19,438 nt of DNA from Actinomycetes bacterium (GTDB lineage Bacteria > Actinomycetota > Actinomycetes > S36-B12 > UBA5976), in the NCBI GenBank assembly GCA_021784375.1, contig JAJXSV010000013.1, positions 1 through 19,438 on the forward strand. The letters run 5' to 3'. The notes beneath the pieces are model-generated. The model did no database searches and had not been told where the DNA came from. It was given only the letters and a program-made list of their open reading frames with translations. The translations under genes were made by a program, and so were the position numbers. Positions 1 through 7,401 of the stretch are shown here, piece by piece. Position 1 is the first letter of the stretch. Each line of letters begins with the position of its first letter.

Positions 1-1
1 G

Positions 2-685
2 GACCGTGGCATCGTCACGGACGGGACGCTCACCACGGCGAGCGACCCCAGCATCTCCGCCATCGGTGACTGCGCGCAGGTGGACGGTGTGGTGCACGGA
101 CTCGTAGGCCCGGCCTGGGACCACGCGACGGTGCTCGCGGAGCGGCTGACCGAGCCGGCGTCGCGGACCGAGTACGCCGGCTCAAGGGTCGTGACGCGGC
201 TCAAGGCAAGCGGCATCGAGATGGCCGCCATGGGCGACACCTCACCGATGCCGGCCGACAGCGATGGCCCGCTCGCGGTCGTGAGCTTCAGCGACTACGC
301 GCGCGGTGTCTACAAGAAGGTCGTGCTGCGCGACGGCCGCGTCACCGGCGCCATCCTGCTCGGTGATGTCGAGACCGTGGGCACGCTCACGCTGGCCATG
401 GACCGCGGCACGGTCGTACCGAACAGCCGCATCCCCCTGCTCTTCGCGGGCGGAGTGGCCGCCAGTGAGACCGCGGCAGACGCCGTGCACGCACCGGACG
501 AGGCCACGCTCTGCCACTGCAACCACGTCACCCACGGCGCCGTCCGCTACGCCATCGACGAGGGCGCGGACACCGTCGCTGGCGTCGCCCGCGCCACCCG
601 CGCCACCACCGGCTGCGGGACCTGCCGACACTCCGTCGAGTCGCTGCTTGCTGCGGCGACGTCCCAGCTCAGGAGGCTCGCATGA
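2..685 (+). CDS. NirB-like FAD-dependent oxidoreductase with C-terminal BFD-type [2Fe-2S] domain (5' partial)
   Basis: The reading frame is open from the left edge; the last 227 residues are visible and the start lies outside the window. The first residues contain the AIGDCA motif near the end of the FAD domain of pyridine-nucleotide-disulfide oxidoreductases. A segment with YKKVVLRDG then resembles the YKKVVVSDDG stretch of the downstream NirB. The C-terminus holds a BFD-like [2Fe-2S] motif, CHC-x31-CGTC. Proteins of this build accompany assimilatory nitrate/nitrite reductases and pass electrons from NAD(P)H. The stop codon overlaps the nirB start (ATGA), so the two are probably translationally coupled. 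Inference: it is the electron-transfer partner of a nitrate reductase encoded to the left, or a second nitrite-reductase flavoprotein. The family is clear; the exact partner is not. Confidence 0.82.
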   Translation, partial: DRGIVTDGTLTTASDPSISAIGDCAQVDGVVHGLVGPAWDHATVLAERLTEPASRTEYAGSRVVTRLKASGIEMAAMGDTSPMPADSDGPLAVVSFSDYARGVYKKVVLRDGRVTGAILLGDVETVGTLTLAMDRGTVVPNSRIPLLFAGGVAASETAADAVHAPDEATLCHCNHVTHGAVRYAIDEGADTVAGVARATRATTGCGTCRHSVESLLAAATSQLRRLA

Positions 686-3312
686 ACACCAGGATGCAGA
701 CCGTCGTCGTGGGTCACGGCATGGTCGCGCAGCGCCTGCTCGAAACGCTCGTCGCGAACGGTGCGGCCGAGCACATGGACATCCACGTGCTGTCCGAGGA
801 GCCGCGCGCCGCCTACGACCGTGTCGGGCTGTCCAACTACTTCAAGCACGGCGACGCCGAGGCGATGACCCTTGTGCCAGCGGGGTTCTTCGAGCACCCG
901 CACATCACCCTCCACCTCGGCGTCGCGGCCACGGCAATCGATCGCGACCGACGCGTCATCACCGTGCAGGATGGGGGCGAGTTCCCGTACGACGCGCTTG
1001 TCCTCGCCATGGGCTCGCTGCCCTTCGTGCCGCCGTTGCCCGGGATCGACGCATCGGGCGTCTTCGTGTACCGGACACTCGAGGACCTCGATCGCATCCG
1101 CGAATGGTCGGCAGGATCGCGCACCGGCATCGTCATCGGCGGTGGACTTCTTGGCCTGGAAGCCGCTAACGCCTTGCGCACCCTTGGTCTGCAGACAACC
1201 GTCGTCGAACTGGCGGAGCGGCTCATGCCCCTGCAGCTCGACGCCGGTGGTGCAGCCATGCTGCGTCGGCACATCGAGGGGCTGGGCATCGACGTGCGCC
1301 TCGCGACGCGCACCGAGGCCGTCCTCAGCGGTGACGCGGGCCAGGTGACCGGCCTCGCGATGCGCACTGCCGACGGTGCCTGCACCATCGACACCGACAT
1401 GATCGTGGTGTCGGCGGGCGTGCGGCCGCGCGACCAGCTCGCACGAGCGGCCGGGCTGGCCGTGGGCGAGCGGGGCGGCGTCACCGCCGACGCGTGGGGC
1501 CGCACCGCGGATCGCCACGTGTTCGCGATCGGTGAGGTCGCGCACATCGCCGGCCGCACCTGGGGACTCGTCGCGCCCGGCTACCAGATGGCGCAGGTGG
1601 TGGCTGCGGAACTGCTCGGTCTCGCCGAGCACGCGCAGCCGCGTATCGGCGAGGGATTCACGGGCGCCGACATGTCGACCAAGCTCAAGCTGCTCGGTGT
1701 CGACGTGGCGAGCGTCGGCGACTGCCTGGGCTCGACGCCGGGCGCCGTCGAGCTGGTCTGGAACGACCCGGCGGGCCTCATCTACAAGAAGGTCGTGGTG
1801 AGCGACGACGGCGCCTCGGTGCTCGGCGCGGTGCTCGTCGGCGACGCGACTGCCTACGACGTGCTCAAGCCCATGGCCGCCTCCGGTTCCGCCCTGGCCG
1901 GCCCCGTGGAGGGCATCCTCTTCCCGGACAGCGGTAGCGCGGCGGTCGGCGTCGATGCCCTTCCTGGCGCGTCCGTCATCTGCTCCTGCAACAACGTGAC
2001 GAAGGACGCCATCACAACCTGCGTGGAGTCGGGTGCGGCATGCGACGTCGTCGGCATCAAGGGCTGCACACGCGCCGGCACCACCTGCGGCTCGTGCACG
2101 CCGCTGCTGCAGACGCTGTTGCACTCGACCCTCGAGCGACAGGGCATCGCCGTCGACCGTTCGCTCTGCGAGCACTTCGCGTACACGCGACGCGAACTGT
2201 TCGACATCATCAGGGTGCGATCGCTGCGCAGCTTCTCCGAGGTTGTGGCCGCGGTGGGGCAGGGTCGGGGCTGCGACATCTGCAAGCCGCTGGTGGCATC
2301 GATCCTCGCGACGCAGGCGCCGGCACACGTGCTCGAGGGCGAGAACGCGGCAATCCAGGACACCAATGACCACGTCATGGCCAACCTGCAGAAGAACGGC
2401 ACCTACTCGGTGGTGCCGCGCATGCCCGGCGGTGAGGTCACGCCCGAGGGCCTGATCGCCATCGGCGAGATCGCCCGCGACTTCAACCTCTACACGAAGA
2501 TCACCGGTGGCCAGCGCATCGACATGTTCGGTGCGCGCATCGAGCAACTGCCGGAGATCTGGCGCCGCCTGGTCGCGAACGGATTCGAGAGCGGACACGC
2601 CTACGGGAAGTCGCTGCGCACCGTGAAGTCCTGTGTCGGCTCCGACTGGTGCCGCTTCGGCGTACAGGACTCGACGGGCCTCGCCAACATGATCGAGTTG
2701 CGCTACCGCGGTCTGCGTTCACCGCACAAGCTGAAGTCGGCCGTGAGCGGCTGTGCGCGGGAATGCGCGGAGGCACAGAGCAAGGACTTCGGCATCATCG
2801 CGACCGAGCGGGGTTGGAACCTCTACGTCGGTGGCAACGGCGGCATGCGTCCGCGTCACGCTGAATTGCTCGAGATCGACCTCGACACCACAACGCTCGT
2901 CCGCTTCATCGATCGCTTCCTCATGTACTACATCCGCACTGCCGATCGCCTGCAGCGGACGTCCGTGTGGATCGAGTCGCTGGCGTCGCCAGGGGAGACG
3001 GGCCTCGAGCACCTCAAGCGCGTGATCGTGGAGGATGCGCTCGGGCTCGGCGCTGAACTCGAGGCCGACATGGCCGCCCACGTGGCGAGCTACGCCGACG
3101 AGTGGGCGCAGACGCTCGAGGATCCCCACAAGCTCGCGCGCTTCGCGTCGTTCGTCAACGCCGCAGCTGTGCCGGATCCTGACATCGCGTTCATCGAGCA
3201 GCGTGGGCAGTTGCGCCCCGCGACCGTGGAGGAACGCCTCGACTGCGCCAGCACGCTCATCGTCCCCTTCGTCGAACTGCTCACCCACACCGGAAGCGAG
3301 GTAGCCCCATGA
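682..3312 (+). CDS. nirB: Nitrite reductase [NAD(P)H] large subunit NirB
   Basis: This 876-residue cytoplasmic enzyme catalyses six-electron reduction of nitrite to ammonium with NAD(P)H. In order it shows an N-terminal FAD domain (GHGMVA at about residues 11-16), an NAD(P)H-binding motif GGGLLGLEAA near 150-160, a BFD-type [2Fe-2S] site C434-x-C436-x32-C469-x2-C472, and a second BFD-like module ending in GCDICKP. The sulfite/nitrite reductase ferredoxin-like half-domain follows, with the siroheme/[4Fe-4S] ligands C651-x5-C657 and C691-x3-C695. Length and all cofactor motifs fit intact NirB. The ATG follows AGGAGG (671-676) with a 5-nt spacer and overlaps the upstream stop. It sits in an operon with nirD and a HemD-type gene, consistent with assimilatory nitrite reduction. 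Confidence 0.97.
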   Translation: MNTRMQTVVVGHGMVAQRLLETLVANGAAEHMDIHVLSEEPRAAYDRVGLSNYFKHGDAEAMTLVPAGFFEHPHITLHLGVAATAIDRDRRVITVQDGGEFPYDALVLAMGSLPFVPPLPGIDASGVFVYRTLEDLDRIREWSAGSRTGIVIGGGLLGLEAANALRTLGLQTTVVELAERLMPLQLDAGGAAMLRRHIEGLGIDVRLATRTEAVLSGDAGQVTGLAMRTADGACTIDTDMIVVSAGVRPRDQLARAAGLAVGERGGVTADAWGRTADRHVFAIGEVAHIAGRTWGLVAPGYQMAQVVAAELLGLAEHAQPRIGEGFTGADMSTKLKLLGVDVASVGDCLGSTPGAVELVWNDPAGLIYKKVVVSDDGASVLGAVLVGDATAYDVLKPMAASGSALAGPVEGILFPDSGSAAVGVDALPGASVICSCNNVTKDAITTCVESGAACDVVGIKGCTRAGTTCGSCTPLLQTLLHSTLERQGIAVDRSLCEHFAYTRRELFDIIRVRSLRSFSEVVAAVGQGRGCDICKPLVASILATQAPAHVLEGENAAIQDTNDHVMANLQKNGTYSVVPRMPGGEVTPEGLIAIGEIARDFNLYTKITGGQRIDMFGARIEQLPEIWRRLVANGFESGHAYGKSLRTVKSCVGSDWCRFGVQDSTGLANMIELRYRGLRSPHKLKSAVSGCARECAEAQSKDFGIIATERGWNLYVGGNGGMRPRHAELLEIDLDTTTLVRFIDRFLMYYIRTADRLQRTSVWIESLASPGETGLEHLKRVIVEDALGLGAELEADMAAHVASYADEWAQTLEDPHKLARFASFVNAAAVPDPDIAFIEQRGQLRPATVEERLDCASTLIVPFVELLTHTGSEVAP

Positions 3313-3641
3313 TGACCTGGATCCCCGTCTGCGACATCGACGACGTGGTGCCCGAACGAGGGGCCGCGTGCCTGCTCGACAACCAGCAGGTGGCGCTGTT
3401 CCGCGTCTCCGACGATGTCGTACTCGGTGTCGGCAACCACGACCCCTTCTCCGGCGCCAACGTGATCTCGCGCGGCATCGTCGGCACCAGCGGTGATCGC
3501 TGGTTCGTCGCCAGCCCGATGTACAAGCATCGCTTCGACCTGCGCACCGGTACCTGCCTCGACGACGCAACCAAGGCGCTGCCCGTGTTCCGTGTGAAGG
3601 TCGAGGACGGTCGCATCCTGGTGGCGAAGGAATCGCCGTGA
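3309..3641 (+). CDS. nirD: Nitrite reductase [NAD(P)H] small subunit NirD (Rieske-like)
   Basis: This 110-residue protein has the Rieske [2Fe-2S] fold but lacks the cluster cysteines. Where a true Rieske protein has CxH and CxxH, this one reads GNHDPFSGA and PMYKHRFDL, keeping the histidines only. This is the expected state for NirD subunits, which support NirB without binding a cluster. The DPFSGAN and MYKHRFDL segments are characteristic of the family. The start ATG overlaps the nirB stop, and its own stop overlaps the GTG of the next gene, so nirB, nirD and the regulator are probably translated together. Confidence 0.95.
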   Translation: MMTWIPVCDIDDVVPERGAACLLDNQQVALFRVSDDVVLGVGNHDPFSGANVISRGIVGTSGDRWFVASPMYKHRFDLRTGTCLDDATKALPVFRVKVEDGRILVAKESP

Positions 3642-4750
3642 CGAGTGTCGCGGAGGAGCCGCTCGCGGGCTACCGAGTGGGCGTCACCGCAGAACGCCGG
3701 CGCGACGAGATGGCAACCCTGCTGCGTCGCCGTGGCGCGCAGGTGAGCATCGCCTCGGCCATCCACCTCATCCCGCTCGTCGACGACGATCAGTTGCGCG
3801 CTGCGACCCTGGAGTGCATCGCCGCCCCATGCGATGACATCGTCGTCACCACGGGCATCGGCTTCCGCGGCTGGATGGAGGCCGCTGATGCCTGGGGACT
3901 CGGCGACGGTCTGCGCGATCGACTGCTGGGAGCACGCATCCTCTCCCGCGGCCCCAAGGCCACCGGCGCCATCCGTTCCTCGGGTCTGCAGGAGGCATGG
4001 ACCGCCCCCTCCGAGAGCACCGACGAACTCGTCGATCACATGCTGGCAGGGGGCGTGCGTGGCCGTCGGGTGGCGCTGCAACTGCACGGGCTCCCGGTCG
4101 AGGCGATTTGCGCGCGGCTGGAGGAAGCCGGTGCCGAGGTCATGCAGGTGCCGGTGTACCGATGGGACTTCCCGACGGACCTGGCTCCGCTCGACCGCCT
4201 GCTCTTCGAGATCGCACAGCGCAAACTCGACGCGGTGACGTTCACCAGTGCCCTCGCGGTCTCGGCCGTGCTCACGCGAGCCATCGATCTCGGGATCGAG
4301 GGCGGGGTCACGCGGGCGCTGCGCGCCTCCCGGCCATGGGCCTGCTGCGTGGGGCCGGTGACCGCCGCCGAACTGGTGGCGCGAGGCATACCCGTCATCA
4401 CGCCGGCGCGGGCCCGCCTTGGCGACCTGTTGCGCACCATCAGTGTGGAACTCCCGAATCGCCTTGACGAGCCGGTGCAGGCGGGCGCCACCACCCTGCG
4501 CATGCGCCGCGACGGCGTGGTCGTCGACGGCGAGTTCGTCGCCTTGCCCGAGACACCCATGGCCATCCTGCGCGAACTGGCCCTGCACCGGAACGAGGTC
4601 GTGGGCCGCCAGCGCCTGCTCGACCTGCTGCCCGATGCGGCCAACGCGAACGCGTTGGAGACCTCGATCGCCCGGCTGCGCGCGAAGTTGCCGGTCAAGG
4701 GCGTCATCGAGACGGTGATCAAGCGCGGGTACCGCCTGGCCCATGGTTGA
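3638..4750 (+). CDS. nnaR: Uroporphyrinogen-III synthase (HemD)-like domain fused to winged-helix DNA-binding domain, NnaR-like
   Basis: This 370-residue protein starts at GTG overlapping the nirD stop. Residues about 10-260 match the HEM4 fold of uroporphyrinogen-III synthase (opening GYRVGVTAERR; later VTFTSALAVSAVL and CVGPVTAAEL). Residues about 280-370 form an OmpR-type winged-helix domain with VGRQRLLDLL, LETSIARLRAKL and the terminal VIKRGYRL. This two-part architecture beside nirBD is that of NnaR, the nitrate/nitrite assimilation regulator of Streptomyces and mycobacteria. Uroporphyrinogen III is also the branch point to siroheme, the NirB cofactor. Whether this copy is catalytic, regulatory or both cannot be read from sequence. 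No phospho-acceptor receiver domain is present, so the response-regulator label sometimes given to this family would mislead. Confidence 0.88.
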   Translation: MTSVAEEPLAGYRVGVTAERRRDEMATLLRRRGAQVSIASAIHLIPLVDDDQLRAATLECIAAPCDDIVVTTGIGFRGWMEAADAWGLGDGLRDRLLGARILSRGPKATGAIRSSGLQEAWTAPSESTDELVDHMLAGGVRGRRVALQLHGLPVEAICARLEEAGAEVMQVPVYRWDFPTDLAPLDRLLFEIAQRKLDAVTFTSALAVSAVLTRAIDLGIEGGVTRALRASRPWACCVGPVTAAELVARGIPVITPARARLGDLLRTISVELPNRLDEPVQAGATTLRMRRDGVVVDGEFVALPETPMAILRELALHRNEVVGRQRLLDLLPDAANANALETSIARLRAKLPVKGVIETVIKRGYRLAHG

Positions 4751-4811
4751 TGGCTTCGAGCAGCTCCTCGCTGACCGGCATGCGCATGCACCCAGCACTT
4801 CCACCCCGTCT

Positions 4812-4829
4812 TCACAGGGACCTCACAGG
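4812..4829 (+). promoter_or_regulatory. PhoP-box-like direct repeat (7 bp, 4-bp spacer, 7 bp)
   Basis: TCACAGG occurs twice exactly (4812-4818 and 4823-4829) separated by GACC, giving an 11-bp period. OmpR/PhoP-family regulators bind such head-to-tail repeats, and the mycobacterial PhoP site is TCACAGC-N4-TCACAGC, differing here in one base per half. It lies about 107 bp before the ATG of the secreted repeat protein, a reasonable distance for an activator. Only a weak promoter candidate follows (TTGCAA 4844-4849 with GGAAAT 4866-4871). The rest of the 4751-4936 gap shows nothing else convincing. Confidence 0.5.
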
Positions 4830-4936
4830 TGCTGGCGCATTCCTTGCAATGCCCGGCTGAACCTTGGAAATCCCTTGCCGATTCACGGGATGTCCGCATG
4901 GCACGGTTCCTCGTAACCGAAAGGAACGGTGAACAC

Positions 4937-5599
4937 ATGAACACTCGTACCAAGATCGCAGCGAGCGGTCTCGTCATCGCGGCGCTTGCCGCAACTGCCA
5001 CGCCTGCACTGGCCGCGTCGGCCTCTGCTTCTGCCAAGGGCAGGGCGCACGCTGCGCACGTCGGCATGATGGCGCGGATGCACGTCGGTCCCCTGGCCGC
5101 GCTCGTCACTGCCGGCACCATCACGCAGGCGCTCGCCGAGACGGTGGAGACAGCCACGCGCACCGCGGTGAGGACCGCTGAGATGAGCAACTTCAACGCT
5201 GGTCTCACCGCGCTCGTCGCAAACAGCACCATCACGCAGGCGATGGCCGACGCTGCACAGGCTTCCGCGTCCAACACCACCACGCGCGGCGCCCACCATC
5301 ACGCGGACCTCTCCACTTGGACGGCGGCGCAGCGCGCAGCGCTGCACACCTGGCTCGTGGCCCACCCTGTTGATCGCACCGCGATCCGCAGCGCAGCAGT
5401 TGCCGCACTGGTGACGGCTGGCACCCTGACGCAGACCCAGGCCGATGCCATCAACGCGGCCTTTGCAGCGGCGCCCGGCATGGGCATGGGCGCGGACCGC
5501 GACGGGCGCGGGATGGGTCGTGACATGGGTCGCGGCATGGGTCGTGACATGGGTCGGTTCTCGCTGCGCACGACGATCAGCGGCAGCACCACGGCCTGA
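4937..5599 (+). CDS. Secreted repeat protein (TITQ-type repeats, Met/Gly/Arg-rich tail), function unknown
   Basis: I chose the ATG at 4937 because AAAGGA (4920-4925) lies 11 nt upstream and the product then begins with a standard signal peptide: basic MNTRTK, a hydrophobic core, and cleavage expected after ALA (residue 26). An in-frame upstream ATG at 4829 would bury this signal and overlap the direct repeat. The mature protein is about 194 residues. A motif of the form ALVTAGTITQALAETV appears three times (about residues 55-70, 92-107, 157-172); similar motifs occur in many small exported actinobacterial proteins of unknown role. A His-rich stretch (AHHHAD, about 119-124) precedes a tail of repeated MGRD/MGRG units (about 182-207). 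Those Met and His residues could bind metal, but that is inference. No catalytic motif is visible. Confidence 0.82.
   Translation: MNTRTKIAASGLVIAALAATATPALAASASASAKGRAHAAHVGMMARMHVGPLAALVTAGTITQALAETVETATRTAVRTAEMSNFNAGLTALVANSTITQAMADAAQASASNTTTRGAHHHADLSTWTAAQRAALHTWLVAHPVDRTAIRSAAVAALVTAGTLTQTQADAINAAFAAAPGMGMGADRDGRGMGRDMGRGMGRDMGRFSLRTTISGSTTA
5509..5556 (+). repeat. Four tandem 12-bp units encoding the MGRD/MGRG tail
   Basis: Four in-register 12-bp copies share ATGGGTCG, and the second (5521-5532) and fourth (5545-5556) are identical. They encode repeated Met-Gly-Arg-Asp/Gly near the C-terminus of the secreted protein. Near-perfect tandem copies suggest recent slippage expansion, so copy number may vary between strains. 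Confidence 0.85.
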
Positions 5600-5620
5600 C
5601 CCGCCACACTCCCCAACGCG

Positions 5621-5656
5621 ATGGGGCCGTTCACGCGAGGGCGTGGCCGGCCCCAT
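5621..5656. terminator. Bidirectional hairpin terminator between convergent genes
   Basis: ATGGGGCCG (5621-5629) pairs perfectly with CGGCCCCAT (5648-5656). After a 2-nt internal mismatch, CACGC (5632-5636) pairs with GCGTG (5641-5645) around a GAGG tetraloop, giving 14 pairs in total. It starts 21 nt after the stop of the secreted protein and lies 23 nt beyond the end of the opposing lipoprotein gene, so it can serve both strands. There is no clear U tract, which is common for high-GC actinobacterial terminators. Confidence 0.75.
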
Positions 5657-5679
5657 ACGCACTCCCGGCGCCGGTGCAG

Positions 5680-6636
5680 CTAGCGCAGGGTGTACGCCCG
5701 GGCCCCGGGATACGTTGGCACTGCCGCCGAAACCTCCGGGGCCGAGATCTGCGTCGAGAGCACGGCGATGAAGTCCTTGTCCGCGGGCCGCAGGTAGAGC
5801 TTCGGCCCGCGTTCGATGTTGGGGTTGATCTTCATGCCGATGAGATGCCGCTTGGTGTGCGTGTACACGAAGCCGGTGGGCCAGATGCCGTTCATGTCGA
5901 GGATCATGGCGAACTGCATGCCCACCTTGAGCCCCTCCCTGGCGAGCATGATCGGCGTGGCCCGGTGCGCGAACTCGAAGACGAAGCTGCCGTCCTTGAG
6001 CACGCCGAGCAGGGTCCGATTCGCGTACGGCGTCTTGTGGATCGTCACACCCCAGGTCTTGGGCGGGTCGTCGGGCGAGGCCTGGATGACACCGCCGTCG
6101 ATGAAGGGCCGGAGGTTCTGCCGCACCGCGATGACGTCCGAACCCATCTGGAGATCGCGGTTCCAGGCGCCGATGCGCATTGACCCGTCCGCGTAGGTGA
6201 CCAGCGACGCCTGACCGTCCATGAGCGGCGCCATCTCCTGCCCGCGGTAGTAGTAGCCGCCCACACCGTCATGCAGTTTGAAGCCACCGTTGAAGGCCGC
6301 CACCATGTGGTCGACCCAGCTCCGTGCGGTCTTGTCGGCCGCCGTGCGCGGGCTCTTCTCGGGCCACCGGTACCCGGGGATGAGACGGAACTTCAAGTAC
6401 GTCGGATCCATCCAGAGGAACGAGACATAGGAGCCGTCCGTGGTGGCCACTGCCATGTGGGGCGCGACCGTGACCCATCTCCACGGCTTGGGGGGCACGC
6501 GCGGCGTCGATCTGGCGCTCGCCGAGGCGGATGGCGCAACCGGCTTCGCGGGAGCTCGTGAAGCCACGGAACAGGACGAAAGCGACAGCGCTGCCATAAC
6601 CGCGGCGGCGATCCAGGCCCTGGTCCGCATGTTCAC
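5680..6636 (-). CDS. Putative lipoprotein with phosphodiester-glycosidase (NAGPA)-like domain
   Basis: This 318-residue protein begins with GTG at 6634-6636; the ATG two codons later is an alternative. A GGAAG ribosome site lies 9 nt upstream of the GTG. Residues 1-22 form a lipoprotein signal ending in the lipobox LSSC (Cys22), so the mature protein should be membrane-anchored on the outside. A Ser/Ala/Pro-rich linker (about 23-50) follows. The domain contains AFNGGFK (about 114-120) and RQNLRPFIDGG (about 172-182), which I recognise from NAGPA/phosphodiester glycosidase-type proteins. In that family a later DGG-type motif is usual; here the region reads LDMNGIW (about 246-252), so it may be a divergent branch. 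It converges on the secreted repeat gene. Substrate unknown; the family call is from memory of motifs. Confidence 0.62.
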   Translation of the reverse strand: MNMRTRAWIAAAVMAALSLSSCSVASRAPAKPVAPSASASARSTPRVPPKPWRWVTVAPHMAVATTDGSYVSFLWMDPTYLKFRLIPGYRWPEKSPRTAADKTARSWVDHMVAAFNGGFKLHDGVGGYYYRGQEMAPLMDGQASLVTYADGSMRIGAWNRDLQMGSDVIAVRQNLRPFIDGGVIQASPDDPPKTWGVTIHKTPYANRTLLGVLKDGSFVFEFAHRATPIMLAREGLKVGMQFAMILDMNGIWPTGFVYTHTKRHLIGMKINPNIERGPKLYLRPADKDFIAVLSTQISAPEVSAAVPTYPGARAYTLR

Positions 6637-6684
6637 TTGCGCTCACTTCCCGTCGACATGTCCTTCATGCCACTCGGCAGCGCA

Positions 6685-6710
6685 AATGTAGGGAGTGCGC
6701 GGGAACTCCC
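6685..6710 (-). promoter_or_regulatory. Candidate promoter -10 with abutting inverted repeat (lipoprotein gene)
   Basis: On the minus strand TACATT (plus coordinates 6685-6690) fits the actinobacterial -10 consensus TANNNT and lies 48 nt before the GTG start. Immediately upstream, GGGAGT-N8-ACTCCC (6691-6710) is a perfect 6-bp inverted repeat filling the spacer between -10 and -35, where a repressor or activator could act. No TTGACA-like -35 is visible. The rest of 6637-6822 holds only weak inverted repeats. Confidence 0.4.
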
Positions 6711-6799
6711 GTGCCGATCGCGTGCTTGCTTACACGATCATTTCGCCGGGTTCAGCGGTTGCTCGGCACGCCAACGCGTCATCGCGGCGAACCCCACCT

Positions 6800-6820
6800 G
6801 CCACAACGGCGCGATGTGGC
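6800..6820 (-). terminator. Possible hairpin terminator after the short flavoprotein gene
   Basis: GCCACA (6800-6805) pairs with TGTGGC (6815-6820) around a 9-nt GC-rich loop, and the hairpin begins 2 nt beyond the stop codon of the minus-strand flavoprotein. There is no U tract and the stem is short, so this is only a candidate. Confidence 0.3.
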
Positions 6821-6822
6821 GC

Positions 6823-7401
6823 TCAGGCGGGCGGGGCGGGCAGCACGTCGTGGTCGCGAAGCGGCGCTCCCCGCACCTCGCTGATGAGGTTGATGCCGAC
6901 ACGTGCACCGTCGCCCGCGGTGACCATGGCGTGCATGCTCAGCCCGGTGGCGTAGCCCGCGGCCCACACATTGGGGACGCTGGTGCGACCCTCGCGATCG
7001 ACGACGATGTGGCTCGCCTTTCCATCGCTGTTCTGCTCGGTGGCGACCCCCAGGTCTTCGGCGAGCTTGACGCTGCGCCCCGTGGCGAGCAGCACCCGTG
7101 TCGCCGTGACCGTGCTGCCGTCCTCCAGTGTGAGGATGAAGCCATCACCGGCACTCGCGGCCGATGCCACCGTGGCCTCCAGCCACTCCGCGCCGAACTG
7201 CCGGGCCTGCAGGCGCCCGCTGTCGACCAGGGACGGGCCGGGCAGGCCGGCCGGGAAGCCGAGGTAGTTGTTGAGCAGGGCGCGTCGCGTGAAGCCCTTG
7301 TCAGCGTCGACGACGATCGTCCCCAAGCCAGCGCGTGCCGCGAAGATGGCAGCGCTCGCGCCGGCGGGGCCGCCGCCCACAATGGCCAAGTCGAAGTTCA
7401 T
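6823..7401 (-). CDS. Short thioredoxin-reductase-like FAD-dependent oxidoreductase lacking the redox Cys pair
   Basis: This protein has 192 residues. It begins with a Rossmann FAD motif (VGGGPAG, residues 8-14), has LNNYLGFP (about 43-50) reminiscent of thioredoxin reductase, and ends with a second FAD segment VWAAGYATG...AGDGARVGIN (about 145-170). Thioredoxin reductases are about 310 residues because an NADPH domain carrying CxxC sits between these two parts. Here that domain is absent, and there is no cysteine anywhere in the protein, so it cannot be a conventional thioredoxin reductase. Small single-FAD-domain proteins of this kind are annotated simply as NAD(P)/FAD-dependent oxidoreductases. 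An AAGGGA ribosome site lies about 6 nt before the ATG. It diverges from the ABC transporter genes; substrate and partner are unknown. Confidence 0.75.
   Translation of the reverse strand: MNFDLAIVGGGPAGASAAIFAARAGLGTIVVDADKGFTRRALLNNYLGFPAGLPGPSLVDSGRLQARQFGAEWLEATVASAASAGDGFILTLEDGSTVTATRVLLATGRSVKLAEDLGVATEQNSDGKASHIVVDREGRTSVPNVWAAGYATGLSMHAMVTAGDGARVGINLISEVRGAPLRDHDVLPAPPA

Noticed and set aside
547..2598. 683-codon open frame on the minus strand opposite nirB
   Set aside because: It has no recognisable domain, and it lies antisense to a gene with every NirB cofactor motif intact. Long antisense frames are expected in high-GC coding DNA.
3281..4804. 507-codon minus-strand open frame opposite nirD and the HemD fusion
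   Set aside because: No domain seen; the plus strand carries well-supported genes across the whole span.
4829..4936. Longer start for the secreted repeat protein
   Set aside because: It would place 36 residues before a clear signal peptide and overlaps the direct repeat; the ATG at 4937 has a ribosome site.
6823..7401. Calling the short flavoprotein thioredoxin reductase
   Set aside because: It is about 120 residues short, has no NADPH domain and no cysteine.
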